Shown here one piece after another: positions 44,437-54,114 of a DNA stretch of 61,398 nt. The position numbers and the translations under genes were made by a program. This DNA comes from Chara braunii (Eukaryota > Streptophyta > Charophyceae > Charales > Characeae). The notes beneath the pieces were generated by a model. It did no database searches, was not told the origin of the DNA, and saw only the letters and a program-made list of their open reading frames with translations. Position 1 is the first letter of the stretch. The number at the start of each line of letters is the position of its first letter. The stretch covers positions 2,120,338 through 2,181,735 of the forward strand of contig BFEA01000072.1 in NCBI GenBank assembly GCA_003427395.1. The letters run 5' to 3'.

Positions 44437-44444
44437 ATTATAGC
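44437..44444. repeat. Target-site duplication, right
   Basis: ATTATAGC, pair of 43307-43314. Confidence 0.9.
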
Positions 44445-45379
44445 AGGTCCCTCTCTCCGATACGGATCTCACGGTGGAGTGCGAAACTCTGCTCTCAAAG
44501 ATTCACACCGGGAAGGGGAGTCAGTAATCATCCACTGCTTTACTCGTAAGGCATCATATGATCTGTCGATACAACCGACATCCAAAACTGCTTGGTGAGC
44601 ATGTGGTGCTAAGCCAAGAAGTTCCGAACACGACTGCAATGTTCCCTATGAGTGTTTTTGCCACTCAACAACACTGACCGCCGACTGTTCGGCAATTCGT
44701 GGAGGTTGTCATTTCCCCCCGACGGCGAAGGCTCGTGATCACTTCCATCACTTGTGTACGTGCGGATCGGTGCTCGGCATCGCGTACATGACGTACTGTT
44801 CGCCTCCGTTGCAGTGGTCTAAATCCCACAGGACATAAGTGTCTCGAATGCATCCGACATACGGACCTCGCAAGCTGCAGACTTGTGAATGTCACATTCC
44901 AAAGTTGTTTCGGATTCATCCGACTCAACAATCAGAGACGTGCGTGCCCACCAACGTAAAGAGCGGAAACATGCATGAAGGGTTCCCCTCGGGTGACGCT
45001 TGACCAAAATTAAACCGTGGGATTTGATCTGTCCGACTCGCTAACTGCACACCGCAATGCCACGAAACGTTGTGCCAATGTCCCTGGTCCTTTTGTGCAC
45101 CAGCCGTTGCCGGGCGGAAAGTGACGTGAGCGACGCCGGCCGACGTTGCAATGGTGCATGCCCTGCGTGACTTCTTGTGTCTCGGATCCATTCGAAGTTG
45201 CCGACCGCACGAGCTTGTTCCTTCTCGTCGTCGAATAAGTCATCCGTTTCCCTCGACCCGTGCTAGAAGAAGCTCCTCTTTCAATCAATACGCTGCACAC
45301 GCAGCAATTGTCAGCACCTGCACAGAAGACAAGAGCACGTCCCAATCGGAGCATCGTCGGGTCATTGCGTTGTTGACTC

Positions 45380-45657
45380 CCAGATGATGACTGCAGTAAA
45401 CTGCGGCATGATGGCAGGTCCGCCTCTCCGATGTGGGTCTAACGGTGGATTGCGTGAAATCTGCTCTCAAAGATCCACGCCGCGGAGGGGGGCAAGCAAT
45501 CGACCACTGTTTGCTTGTAAGGCATCATATGATGTGTCGATACAACCGACATTCAGAACTCATTGATGAGCATCTGGTGCTACGCCAATTAGTTCCTCAT
45601 GCGACCGCAAAGTCGCCTAGGATTGTTCATTTTCGGGTCCTCACGTCATGGACTCCC
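45380..45657 (+). repeat. Tandemly duplicated unit, copy B (partial)
   Basis: Starts ATGATGACTGCAGTAAAC and carries the TCTCCGATGTGGGTCTAACG and AAGGCATCATATGAT blocks, then diverges before the palindrome-bearing part present in copies A and C. Confidence 0.75.
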
Positions 45658-46200
45658 TCATGATGACTACAGTAAACAGCGGCAGGGTAGCTGATTCCCC
45701 TCTCCGATATGGATCTCACGGTGGAGTGCGAAACTCTGCTCTCAAAGATCTACATCGGGGAGGGGGGCCAGCAATCAACCGCTGCTTGCTCGTAAGGCAT
45801 CATATGATCTGTCCATAAAATGGACATCCAAAACTGTTAGGTGAGCATATGGTGCTACGCCATCAAGTTTTGAACACGACCGCAAGGTTCCCTAAGAGTG
45901 TTTTTGCCACTCGACAACACTGGTCGCCGACTGTTTGGCACTTCATGAGGGTTGTCAATTCCCCCCGACGAGAAAGGTTCGTGATCACTTTTGTTGTTTG
46001 TATACGTGTCGATCGGTGTTAGGCATTGCGTACATGACGTAATGTTGGTCTCCGCTGCAGTCGTCTAAATCTCACAGAACACAAATGTCCCGGATGCATC
46101 CGACATAAGAACCTCACACGCTGCAGACTTGCAAATACTATGATGCATAGGTGTTTCGGATACATCCGACTCTACAATCTGAGACATGCTTACGCACCGT
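45658..46200 (+). repeat. Tandemly duplicated unit, copy C, with palindromes
   Basis: Full-length relative of copy A without the insertion. It shows what the A locus looked like before hAT entry: GGCA(G)..GGTAGC region, then CTCTCCGATATGGATCTCAC. Palindromes CGGATGCATCCG (46089) and TTCGGATACATCCGAC (46155) are at the same relative places as in copy A. Confidence 0.78.
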
Positions 46201-46827
46201 CCTTTTTTAGTGGATACATGGATAAACAATTTCAAGCAAGGTGTGTCGTTCGGTTCAACGAAGGCTGTACACGTCAAATGTCATGTACTTCTCCACCCTC
46301 TTTGGAGTCGGTGCACTCTCCTGTTGTTTCCGTTGCATTGCCCTGAATCGTGGTCCGGAATGAGTCGACGGATCTCTGTCGCTTTTTCATTATCAAAGTC
46401 CAACAACTGTCTCGACTCTGATTTAGGTCAGCGTCTGTTGTTCTGCTCGCAAGAAAAGATCGAACGCTTCTCAACACATGCTTCACAGGTGTGCTGCGAC
46501 GACGATCACTCACAATTTCCCTCCCGCGCTAGCTTGGCTTCCGTTATGTTTCCAGCGATAATTGGCAAGGAAGGGATTGATTATGGGCGACGGAGTTCCA
46601 AGCAGTGTCGATAGTACTTCGCCTCGACTCGTGCCATGTACTTCCTCTGGAGAACGGTTACGTGACTCAAACCTTTAGCATCGACGAAGAGAACACAGTT
46701 GTCCACCTCCACCGCGCATTCGTACATATGTTCTAACGTGCTCGAAGACCACATCAACACTGGAAGCGGGGGTCTGTTTCCAAGTGTCGATTGTACATCC
46801 CGAATCTCTTCAGCATTTTCTGAAATG
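46201..46827. promoter_or_regulatory. Upstream region of the transposase gene
   Basis: Between copy C and the first likely start codons of the transposase. Open frames exist on both strands (minus 46581-46853; plus from 46699), and I cannot tell which, if any, is translated. A promoter for the rightward gene is expected here. No TATA box stands out. Confidence 0.35.
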
Positions 46828-47637
46828 ACCGACATCGGGTTGTTGAGCTCCATACCCGAGGGGAATCTCGGTGATTGTAGTTATAGTGGGACGGAGTACG
46901 TGCAAAGTGTGAATAACTGCACTACTGCCTCTTCATCCTCGGGAGTTGTTGATGGGCGTGAGAGGGTTTCCTCGTCTACCACTCCGCAGTCTCAGGAGAG
47001 TCGAGGACAGTCCACAGATGAAATCGCTGAATACTGCTATTCACGAGATAGCCAGACCTCGCGCTGGCTTTCCGAAGAAGACCGCCACATACGGTACATT
47101 TTGTCGGCACCTATACCCGGTGAAAGAAGACCCTATTCTATGGCAAACAAAGAACCGGCCAAAAAGACACAGCGTCGGCGAGCTATGGGCAAACTCAGGA
47201 TGCAGTCTCTTCAAGCAGTGCGAGGGATGCTCTGTTGTAGGCGGATGTGTTGTGTTGAACTGACAGCAGAAGATGTTAGGCCGGTGCGGGAGGCGTTCTA
47301 CTCGAAAAGTTACACGGAAAGGACGAAGTGGTGGTTGCAAACCATACATGACTTCCCGGTTATGGAAGGTAGTGCTAAGCGGGTCAAGTCTGTAGCTTGC
47401 AAACGAAAGATGTGTGTGCAGGCGTACTGTAACATACTCGACATTTCTCGTAACACCTTCTATGTCTACAAAAGAATGTACGATACCGGTGTTGTGGTTA
47501 AGGAGCATGGGCACTCGGTATTGTCTAAACCATCCGAAAAAGTTGTCACAATGGTTGCTTTGTTGAAACGATTCATCGACGACCACGCCGATAGTATGGC
47601 AAATGACATGGTCTGGAAACACGGAGTGTGTCGTCCT

Positions 47638-47675
47638 CGCCGTAGGATTCCTGCGGCGCCGTAGGATTCCTGCGG
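47638..47675 (+). repeat. 19-bp tandem duplication causing a frameshift
   Basis: CGCCGTAGGATTCCTGCGG occurs twice head to tail. Nineteen bases is not a multiple of three, and the frame before and after differs by one. It is a replication-slippage or repair scar, or possibly an assembly error. Confidence 0.9.
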
Positions 47676-48996
47676 CGTTCACAAAACGAGCAATTTATGA
47701 ATCGTTGCGCTCTGATCTTCTGATGTGTCACTCGAAAGTTGTGTCGGAGTCGACTTTCTACGCTATGTGGAGTAAGCACTTCTGACACGTAAGTCTCGCT
47801 ATGTCCAACACATTCACGAATTGCGCAAAATGTATATTCTACAAGCAGTGCATCGCCAAGTCGAAGTACGTGAGGGGCCGTAAGAAATTCAAAGATAGGA
47901 TGCAGAAACATCAAGAGTTGCAAGTCAACCACAGGCTTGGCTACAGCCACTGCAAAATGGATTTTATCTTGCGGCAGTCTGAGTGTCTGTGCATCATTAT
48001 CGACGACATGAATCAGAAGAAAACCACAATCCCGCATATAAGACAAGATAACTACTCTAAGGACTTGCACCACGAGAGGATGATGAAGACGGGTCTCACT
48101 GCCGTTCTGGGCCATGGTTGGGATCCGTCTATATACGTTTACACATATTTTCCTTACTACAGACACGACCCTAGCAGTACGGCGACGTGTTTGATGCGGA
48201 CTCTGACGGAGATCCAATCCAGTAGGAAACCTCTACCGCCTTTTCTTCGCATTCAAGCTGACATTTGTTTTAAAGAAAACAAGAATAGATTCATCTGTGC
48301 GTTGGCAGCACTCCTCGTGAAATTCGGGATTTTCAAAAAAATAGAAATTGGCTTTATGATAGTTGGACACACGTACACAGACGTCGATGCCACTTTTAGT
48401 GTTTTCTCCAAGAAACTCAAAGACAACGATGCCTACACAATGGATGAGTTATTCCATTTGCTAGAACGGTCTCATAAGACTCCTCCGTGGTGTATTTTCC
48501 TTGATAGGATAGCAGACTGGAGAGGTCTTATTTACCCACATGTTTTAAAGCGCATGACAGGGATTTTAAAGCCGTATTTGCTAAAATTCTACATGATAGG
48601 TGATAATTTCGTCATGTCCTACAAAGAGTATTGCACAGACGCTAAGTGGTTCCCCGAGGATGGTCCTCTTTACTGGTTCAAACAAATAGATAACGGGGGT
48701 TACGCTGGTCCACAGCAACCTTTCGACCCTTTGTTGGTCCAACCGGCGTTCCTGGACGATTACAAGAATGGTTTGGAGGGTGTTAAGAGGTTTTTGGAAG
48801 TCTATGAAAAAAAAGAGAGAAATTTGGATGACTTCCAAGACGAAGAGGTGACTAGAATAGATAGGGTTTTTCGGGATTGGGAAGATCACGTCAAACACGC
48901 GGAGGACATTATCGACAACGGGGTGCCTTCAACACCCATCACCGTCTTCTGACCAGAGGTCATCCATGTCGTTGAGGACAAGGGTTCTTGCTCTGA

Positions 48997-49012
48997 TTCG
49001 GATGCATCCGAA
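48997..49012. promoter_or_regulatory. TTCGGATGCATCCGAA palindrome in the transposase linker
   Basis: A perfect copy of the element's palindrome located between the catalytic core and the C-terminal domain of the transposase, 45 bases after the in-frame TGA. Confidence 0.85.
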
Positions 49013-49528
49013 TTACAGAAAGAACCTCTGTTCGTAGGCCTTCAGAAGGACAAGCCTAAGACCAACTTTTATCCTTTCGAAGACGTGCATGTCGGCAGTT
49101 TTATCATTATGCTACCATCGAACGAGGACATGCTTCAAGGAGTGTCATTTTGGGTTGGCCAGGCCCACAGTGATGTTGACAAGAACGAAGATTCGCCAAC
49201 TTACAACCAATTCAAAGTGGAGTACTGGGTTCCAATTGGCAAAACGAGCATACTAAGAGAATTGTATGTCAACACAGGGGAGAAAAAATTGAGAAAAGCT
49301 TCAGGACACGGGGAACAATATCAACATGTCACAACTGTTGCATTTTTTTGGATGAAACAAACAAGGACGAATGGCTGCGACTCCGCCAAAAAAATCACCA
49401 GCGGTCTTGTTATTCCTCTGAAAGTGAGGAGAAATGCAACTCTCGCCCTGCATAACGACATCGGTGCTCAAACACAAAGCGTTTCCGGAGAAGGGAGCGG
49501 GTCGGAGGCTACCTCTTCGAGAGTGTGA

Positions 49529-50327
49529 TGCTCGTCATCTTTTCATGAGAAGAACATATTGTCGTGCTGGACTGTGCACAACACGCTTGACTCCATGGAA
49601 CACATCTTGTAATGATTTGTACTCTCTCGATTATGCGTTTCACATTAACAAGAGTTTTTAATCAATTTTCGACCTTGGGCGTGGGGACTTTTTGGTCGTC
49701 GTAGCCTGACCTCAGGCTCTGGATCCTGACCTTGATGAAACATTGTTATTGTGACTTTAATCTTTTGCGGCGTGCAGACTTACATCTTTTAACATACTTC
49801 AAAAAAATGGTTGGAAATGCGGGCTTCACTGAAATAGAAGTGTCTGAACGAATGGCGATCATCACAAAGGGGGGAGCGTTTCCTTTTCAATATGAGAAAA
49901 TCTTCTAGTGCGAAGCAAGAGGACGAACAATGTTTTTCATCATGGTGAGGTTTAATGATCTGGACTGTTTCAACATGCGAATGTATGATCGTCGATGAGA
50001 AAACTGGATGCCAGGAGACTTTACAGAAGCTTATGTACAAGCCTCAGATGTTTTTTTCGCCTTGAGACGTTTTGTACTCCGACTTGGGGGTGCCATTGAA
50101 GGTTTCTCGTTTGACATTACGGAGTTTGAAGGTCTGCCTCAACCTCCAACCCCGGATTGCATGGTAGACGGTTCAACATGAGAACCGATAGTGAACGCTC
50201 TACGAAGAGGCTTCTTTTGAAGATTTCAACTTTTTGACACTTTGAGTAACTTAGTGAACATTTTCATAGTATAGGCTTCTTTTGATCATTTCGAGTTTTC
50301 AACACTTTGAGTGACAAGTCTCGAAGC
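49529..50327. other. No gene recognised (3' flank of the transposase)
   Basis: AT-rich sequence. An AATAAA-like polyadenylation signal is not obvious; TTTAATC and related words are. A minus-strand open frame at 49789-50040 has no known motif. Confidence 0.4.
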
Positions 50328-50518
50328 TTTCAAAGTTTTGTGTTGGAATGTCACATTAGTTAAAATTTTCATAGTGTAAGGTACTGAGGGTTTTTTATTC
50401 ATCCTAGGTTCTAGCCTTGCAANTTTCAAAGTTTTGTGTTGGAATGTCACATTAGTTAAAATTTTCATAGTGTAAGGTACTGAGGGTTTTTTATTCATCC
50501 TAGGTTCTAGCCTTGCAA
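50328..50518. repeat. Perfect 95-bp duplication around a single N
   Basis: 50328-50422 and 50424-50518 are identical and separated only by N at 50423. Perfect identity on both sides of a scaffold N is typical of an unresolved contig overlap rather than a biological repeat. Confidence 0.9.
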
Positions 50519-50876
50519 ATTGTTTGGTTATGTAAAAAGTCTGGCTCAGTTTTGCAAGGTGTAGTTGACATTTCATACCTTAGTAAGTTTTAGTTTGATT
50601 TGGATAGCCTTACCAACTGTTTGGTTGTTGGAAACTTTTGAAGTAACTGTACAAATTCATAATATATGGACCACGTAACTGTTGTCAGTTTTCAAGACTT
50701 AGTTCTCAATTGTCTCTGGGATCTTTTGAAACTATTGCAACAGTTATGACTTCCTAATATGTGGACTGGGTGACCCGCTCTATTTTTCTTTTTTTTTCGC
50801 TTCTGAATGAAGTTATCATAAGTTGTCAGTTGTCTTCAAAATGACTGTGGACTGTATCGGTGATCGTAGTGGCTCT

Positions 50877-51335
50877 TAATGTGTCCATGGTATTTGGTAT
50901 CAAAACTTCACAAAGTTTAGGTTTTTTTGCTAAGCCTTGACATCAGTTCATGTCATGAGTTCAAGTTGTTGATTGTCTTGTCAATGAGGATATTTACTTG
51001 TTGAACTGTGATAAGGTCCTCAAACACATAGTCCTTGTCATCACTTTCAGCATCTGATAATATGTATACAGTTTGATTCGGATGTATCTTACTATTCAAT
51101 CTAACTTCTGATGTGCCCATTGTATTTGGTATCGAAACTTCACAAAGTTTAGGTTTTTTTGCTTGTCATCATTAGACGAACATTGAGTTCAAGTTGTTAA
51201 CTGTCTTGAGGATATTTGCTTGTCGAACTGTGATAGGGTCCTCAAACACATAGTCCTTGTCATCACTTTCAGCATTTGATAATCTGTACAGATTTTGATT
51301 TGGATGTATCCTACTATTCAATCTAACTTCTGAAA
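50877..51335. repeat. Tandem duplication, about 230-bp unit
   Basis: Two diverged copies share TATTTGGTATC(A/G)AAACTTC, AGTTTAGGTTTTTTTGCT, GAGTTCAAGTTGTT, GTCCTCAAACACATAGTCCT and a decayed palindrome (TTCGGATGTATCTT, TTTGGATGTATCCT) before ACTATTCAATCTAACTTCTG. Confidence 0.9.
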
Positions 51336-52690
51336 ACACGTTTTGTGTGTCACTCCTACGCGTCCGTTTAAGCCTCTGCAAAAATCAATTTCACGTCACT
51401 CATATGCATCCCTTCCAATAGGAGTGTTACAAGGAGGGCTTGAACATTCATTACGGGAACGTTCATAGTGAATGTCTGGATGGGTGCCAATTTAATTAGG
51501 ATGTATCCGACTTTGAAAATTGAACTTGTACAGAACAACGTTTTCGAAAAGAAATGAATGTATTCAGGATTTATCCACTGAACAATGACTCTAATGCATT
51601 GTATATTGATTGATAATGAGGATCTCCTTCATCAGCCTCGTCTACTGTCGTCCTGTTTCTCGGACAAAAATGTACTATCTAGAAAATAATGTACTATTTT
51701 AACGAATAACATGTTGCTCCTTCTCTTCCTTCTCCTTCGTCTCCCCCTTCTTCTCCTTTTTTCTCCCCCTCCTTCTTCTTCTTCTCCTTTCTTTTCTTCC
51801 TCCTTCTTCTTCTTCTTCTCCTTCTTCCTCTACTCGTTCACCTTCTCCCTGATCTGGGATATGCCTTAAACGGAACGTGTCGTTGTGAGTGCGCGCACGA
51901 AGGTAATACTACACCAATCCCGCAAATGCTTTCCCCGAAAACCTACGGAACGAAGGTGCCGAAGCTGAGAGTCGGTGACGGCACCTTCGCCTCCGCTGTC
52001 TTCAAATGACCGCCAATCGAGTGTCGGCGGCGATCAAGCGCCGATCATCGTTGGAGGACGAGCGGCGGTTATCGCATTGACTCACAACTCATTCACCATA
52101 GCATAGAAAAAAAAACAATAGTCGCGACCGTCGTCGACGACGAGCGGGCTGTCATGAAATCCTTCCGAGAAAGATGAATAGAGGTCTGATCAGCGCAGCA
52201 GAGATGCTCTTTCTATTACCGAAAACGACTCACCTGTCCCTTACGACTCACAACGGGGCGGATCTCCTCCTCCTCTTTTTCTCTTCTTCTTCTCCCTCTT
52301 CTTCTTCTCCCTCTCCTTGCGCTCTATGGCTTACCCGCGATCTCCCGCTTTTCTGGCTTATTCACGATATCCCCTTTCGTTCCCGATCGCCTTTTTCTTT
52401 TTTTTCCTTCCCCTCATACTCCCATCTCTCTCCCCCTTGAACCGGTCCTCGTGGTGCAGCGCTGTGGTCGGCTAGATGCCTTGTGATCTTGGCTGACCGG
52501 AACTGCCTTGGTTTAAGGGGTAGATTCATTTCAGTGAATCTACGAAAGATGGCAACGAGATTGAAGGAAAAACAAATCTAACTAAAGATAAAGAAAAAAG
52601 AAAAAAGAAAAGAATCGAACTACTAACTACCCTGACGCGCCAACTGTCGTAACGAGGCCTAGTCCTAACTACTCTCATTCCTAAGGTTCC
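51336..52690. other. No gene recognised; CT-rich tracts near 51715-51845 and 52255-52440
   Basis: Last decayed palindromes are near 51500 and 51568. After that, CTT/CTC-rich tracts dominate and generate serine-rich frames. The change in character near 51.6 kb may mark the right side of the large element. Confidence 0.4.
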
Positions 52691-52703
52691 GGGTTCGAGT
52701 CCC
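52691..52703 (+). ncRNA. tRNA 3'-half-like (B-box) fragment
   Basis: GGGTTCGAGTCCC matches a T-arm/B-box. A convincing 5' half was not found, so it is probably a tRNA-derived fragment. Confidence 0.3.
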
Positions 52704-52764
52704 TATCACCCGAGGTCAGAAAAAAAAATGTAGGTCCTTTATAGCAAAAAGAGAGCTAGCTCAA

Positions 52765-52833
52765 GGGCTGGGCAGATTCGATCCCTAGGTCTCTAGTTTG
52801 ACAGTCTGCCCCGAATCCTACTGAGCTAGCCCC
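52765..52833 (-). ncRNA. tRNA-like sequence (A box and B box), probable SINE head or tRNA pseudogene
   Basis: On the minus strand it begins GGGGCTAGCTCAGTAGG, an excellent A-box (TAGCTCAGTAGG), and has GGATCGAATCT as a B-box. D-arm pairing GCTC/GGGC and acceptor pairing GGGCT/AGCCC are possible. CTGTCAA could be an anticodon loop (GTC), but its stem and the T-stem do not pair well. A functional tRNA is unlikely. No 3' SINE tail was identified. Confidence 0.5.
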
Positions 52834-53439
52834 TACTTCTAAAAGAAAGGGAGCAATTCTTGTATAAGTATAGTGTTGGGTTTTTAGTCCAACTAAGGGA
52901 CCGGACCCACTTATAGTTTTGTGCGTGCATACGCTAGTTGGTATGTGTATCTGTCTGAGTGTTTGTCGGTTTGAGTGCGTGTGAGACCCGCAAGGACATT
53001 CGCTTGATCGGAAGGCCCGAAGGGTCGGTACTTACCCGTGACTGCGTCATCGACGGTCGCTGCGGGGAAAACACTCAAGCGGTGGGTAAGCTGGTACCAC
53101 ACCAAGTAGAGGTAGGTGCGCCGAGTATTCGAGGTCAAGCAGAAAGGGGCAAAATTTTGTATTTTGAGGCCCAGTACCGGTAGGTAGACAGGTATCAGGC
53201 CAAGTCTCAGTGTGTGTTGTAGATGTCCTTAGTACAACATTAACCTAATCAACCCCTCGACTTTCTTGGTCAGAGGGTATTACTACCGAACCTAATCATC
53301 ACAGCGTGTGTCATAACAACACACGCGCACCCTTCTCGAAATTTTCTCACCTGATTGGTTCCGGCCTCAATAGTTGAGGAAATCGTTTTATAGTACCGTG
53401 TGAAGACCGACGCCGTCATGGTGGTCGGCACAATCGATG

Positions 53440-53492
53440 TGTCGATTGTAAAATCATGGTCAAATACCCTTGTAAGGGTATTCGGTCCGACA
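53440..53492 (-). mobile_element. Repeat family X head fragment (inverted)
   Basis: Minus strand reads TGTCGGACCGAATACCC then TTACAAGGGTATTTG, the family head, but the following sequence does not match copies 1-4. A half copy of the head (GTAAGGGTATTCG) lies at 53543. It is a fragment or a divergent subfamily. Confidence 0.55.
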
Positions 53493-53580
53493 CCGCGCTG
53501 GATGATTGGATATGATTGGATTGCGCACATGACGTCGATCATGTAAGGGTATTCGACGTCGCTTATTTGACCCATGCCGC

Positions 53581-54114
53581 ATTTTTCAAGTCATCGGTTT
53601 TGATATGGCATCTAGCTCGGTCAGCTTTCGTGTGAAGTTGCCCGACTACCTACGCCAGGCGCGTGTGCACGATGTCTACCACGTCTTATTATTGCGTCCC
53701 TACCGCAGACCGTCTGAGCGTGTCGCTAGACAACCATACGAGCGCCCTCCACCTATCATGGTGAACGACCACGAGGAGTTCCTCGTTTCATACATCATTG
53801 GTCGTCGAGTCACCTACGACAACCCTCCTCACGTCGAGTATCTCGTACATTGGAAGGGTTACCCTGAGGAGGAGGCTACTTGGGAGCCCCTCCAACACTT
53901 GCAGCATGCTCACATGTTAGTGTGTGCCTATGACTATGCTCATCGTTATGGGTTGACTGCTCCTCCTCAACCCACTGACCCTCTTCCTTCTCCCTCGGCT
54001 GAGGAGACCGCTGAAGTCAAGCCTGCTCCATATGAGGCAGGACTTCAGCAGCAGTCGGATGCTTTTGAGCGTCCACAACACACTCATCGTCATCCTGCTC
54101 GATACGACAATTGA
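53581..54114 (+). pseudogene. Chromovirus (Ty3/gypsy) polyprotein C-terminus with chromodomain
   Basis: The frame reads FQVIGF, RVKLPDYLRQARVHDVYHVL and LRPYR, the end of the retroviral-type integrase, then a linker, then the chromodomain VEYLVHWKGYPEEEATWEPL with its aromatic cage positions, and a Pro-rich tail to TGA at 54114. Chromodomains of this class guide integration to marked chromatin (family knowledge). Homology starts upstream of the first Met (53605), so the piece is a truncated pol, with no protease, reverse transcriptase, RNase H or integrase core in the window. Confidence 0.9.

Larger units (their letters stand above)
43281..44935 (+). repeat. Tandemly duplicated unit, copy A (split by a hAT insertion)
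   Basis: ATGATGACTGCAGT(T/A)AAC starts the unit. After the insertion it resumes with CTCTCCGATACGGATCTCAC, AAAGATTCACACCGGG and AAGGCATCATATGAT, and ends with two palindromes (44842, 44909). The same order occurs at 45658-46200. Confidence 0.75.
46699..49528 (+). pseudogene. DUF7869-type DDE transposase of the large element (broken)
   Basis: About 900 codons in three pieces. N-terminal part: disordered, then the conserved Cys-rich entry CCRRMCCVELTAEDVRPVRE, YTERTKWWL, a helix-turn-helix-like LDISRNTFYVYKRM and KPSEKVVTMVALLKRFIDDH. A 19-bp tandem duplication (47638-47675) shifts the frame. TGA at 47783-47785 precedes the Zn-like NCAKC. The catalytic core follows: IIIDDMNQKK, LRIQADICFKENKNR and VGHTYTDVDATFS, whose acidic residues (residues 68/69, 154 and 194/196 counted from the Met at 47801) make a DDE-like triad. 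After a TGA at 48950-48952 a beta-rich C-terminal part (VGSFIIMLP, GVSFWVGQA) ends at 49528. The start could be 46699 or 46828. Family members are widespread in eukaryotic elements. It acts in the nucleus on element ends (inferred). Confidence 0.82.

Noticed and set aside
46581-46853. Minus-strand 90-codon frame overlapping the transposase start
   Set aside because: Antisense to the transposase N-terminal frame, no known domain, and no sign of its own promoter.
46699-49528. TGA as a reassigned sense codon or selenocysteine
   Set aside because: TAG and TAA stops also interrupt the related frames, there are frameshifts too, and no SECIS-like structure was noticed. Decay is simpler.
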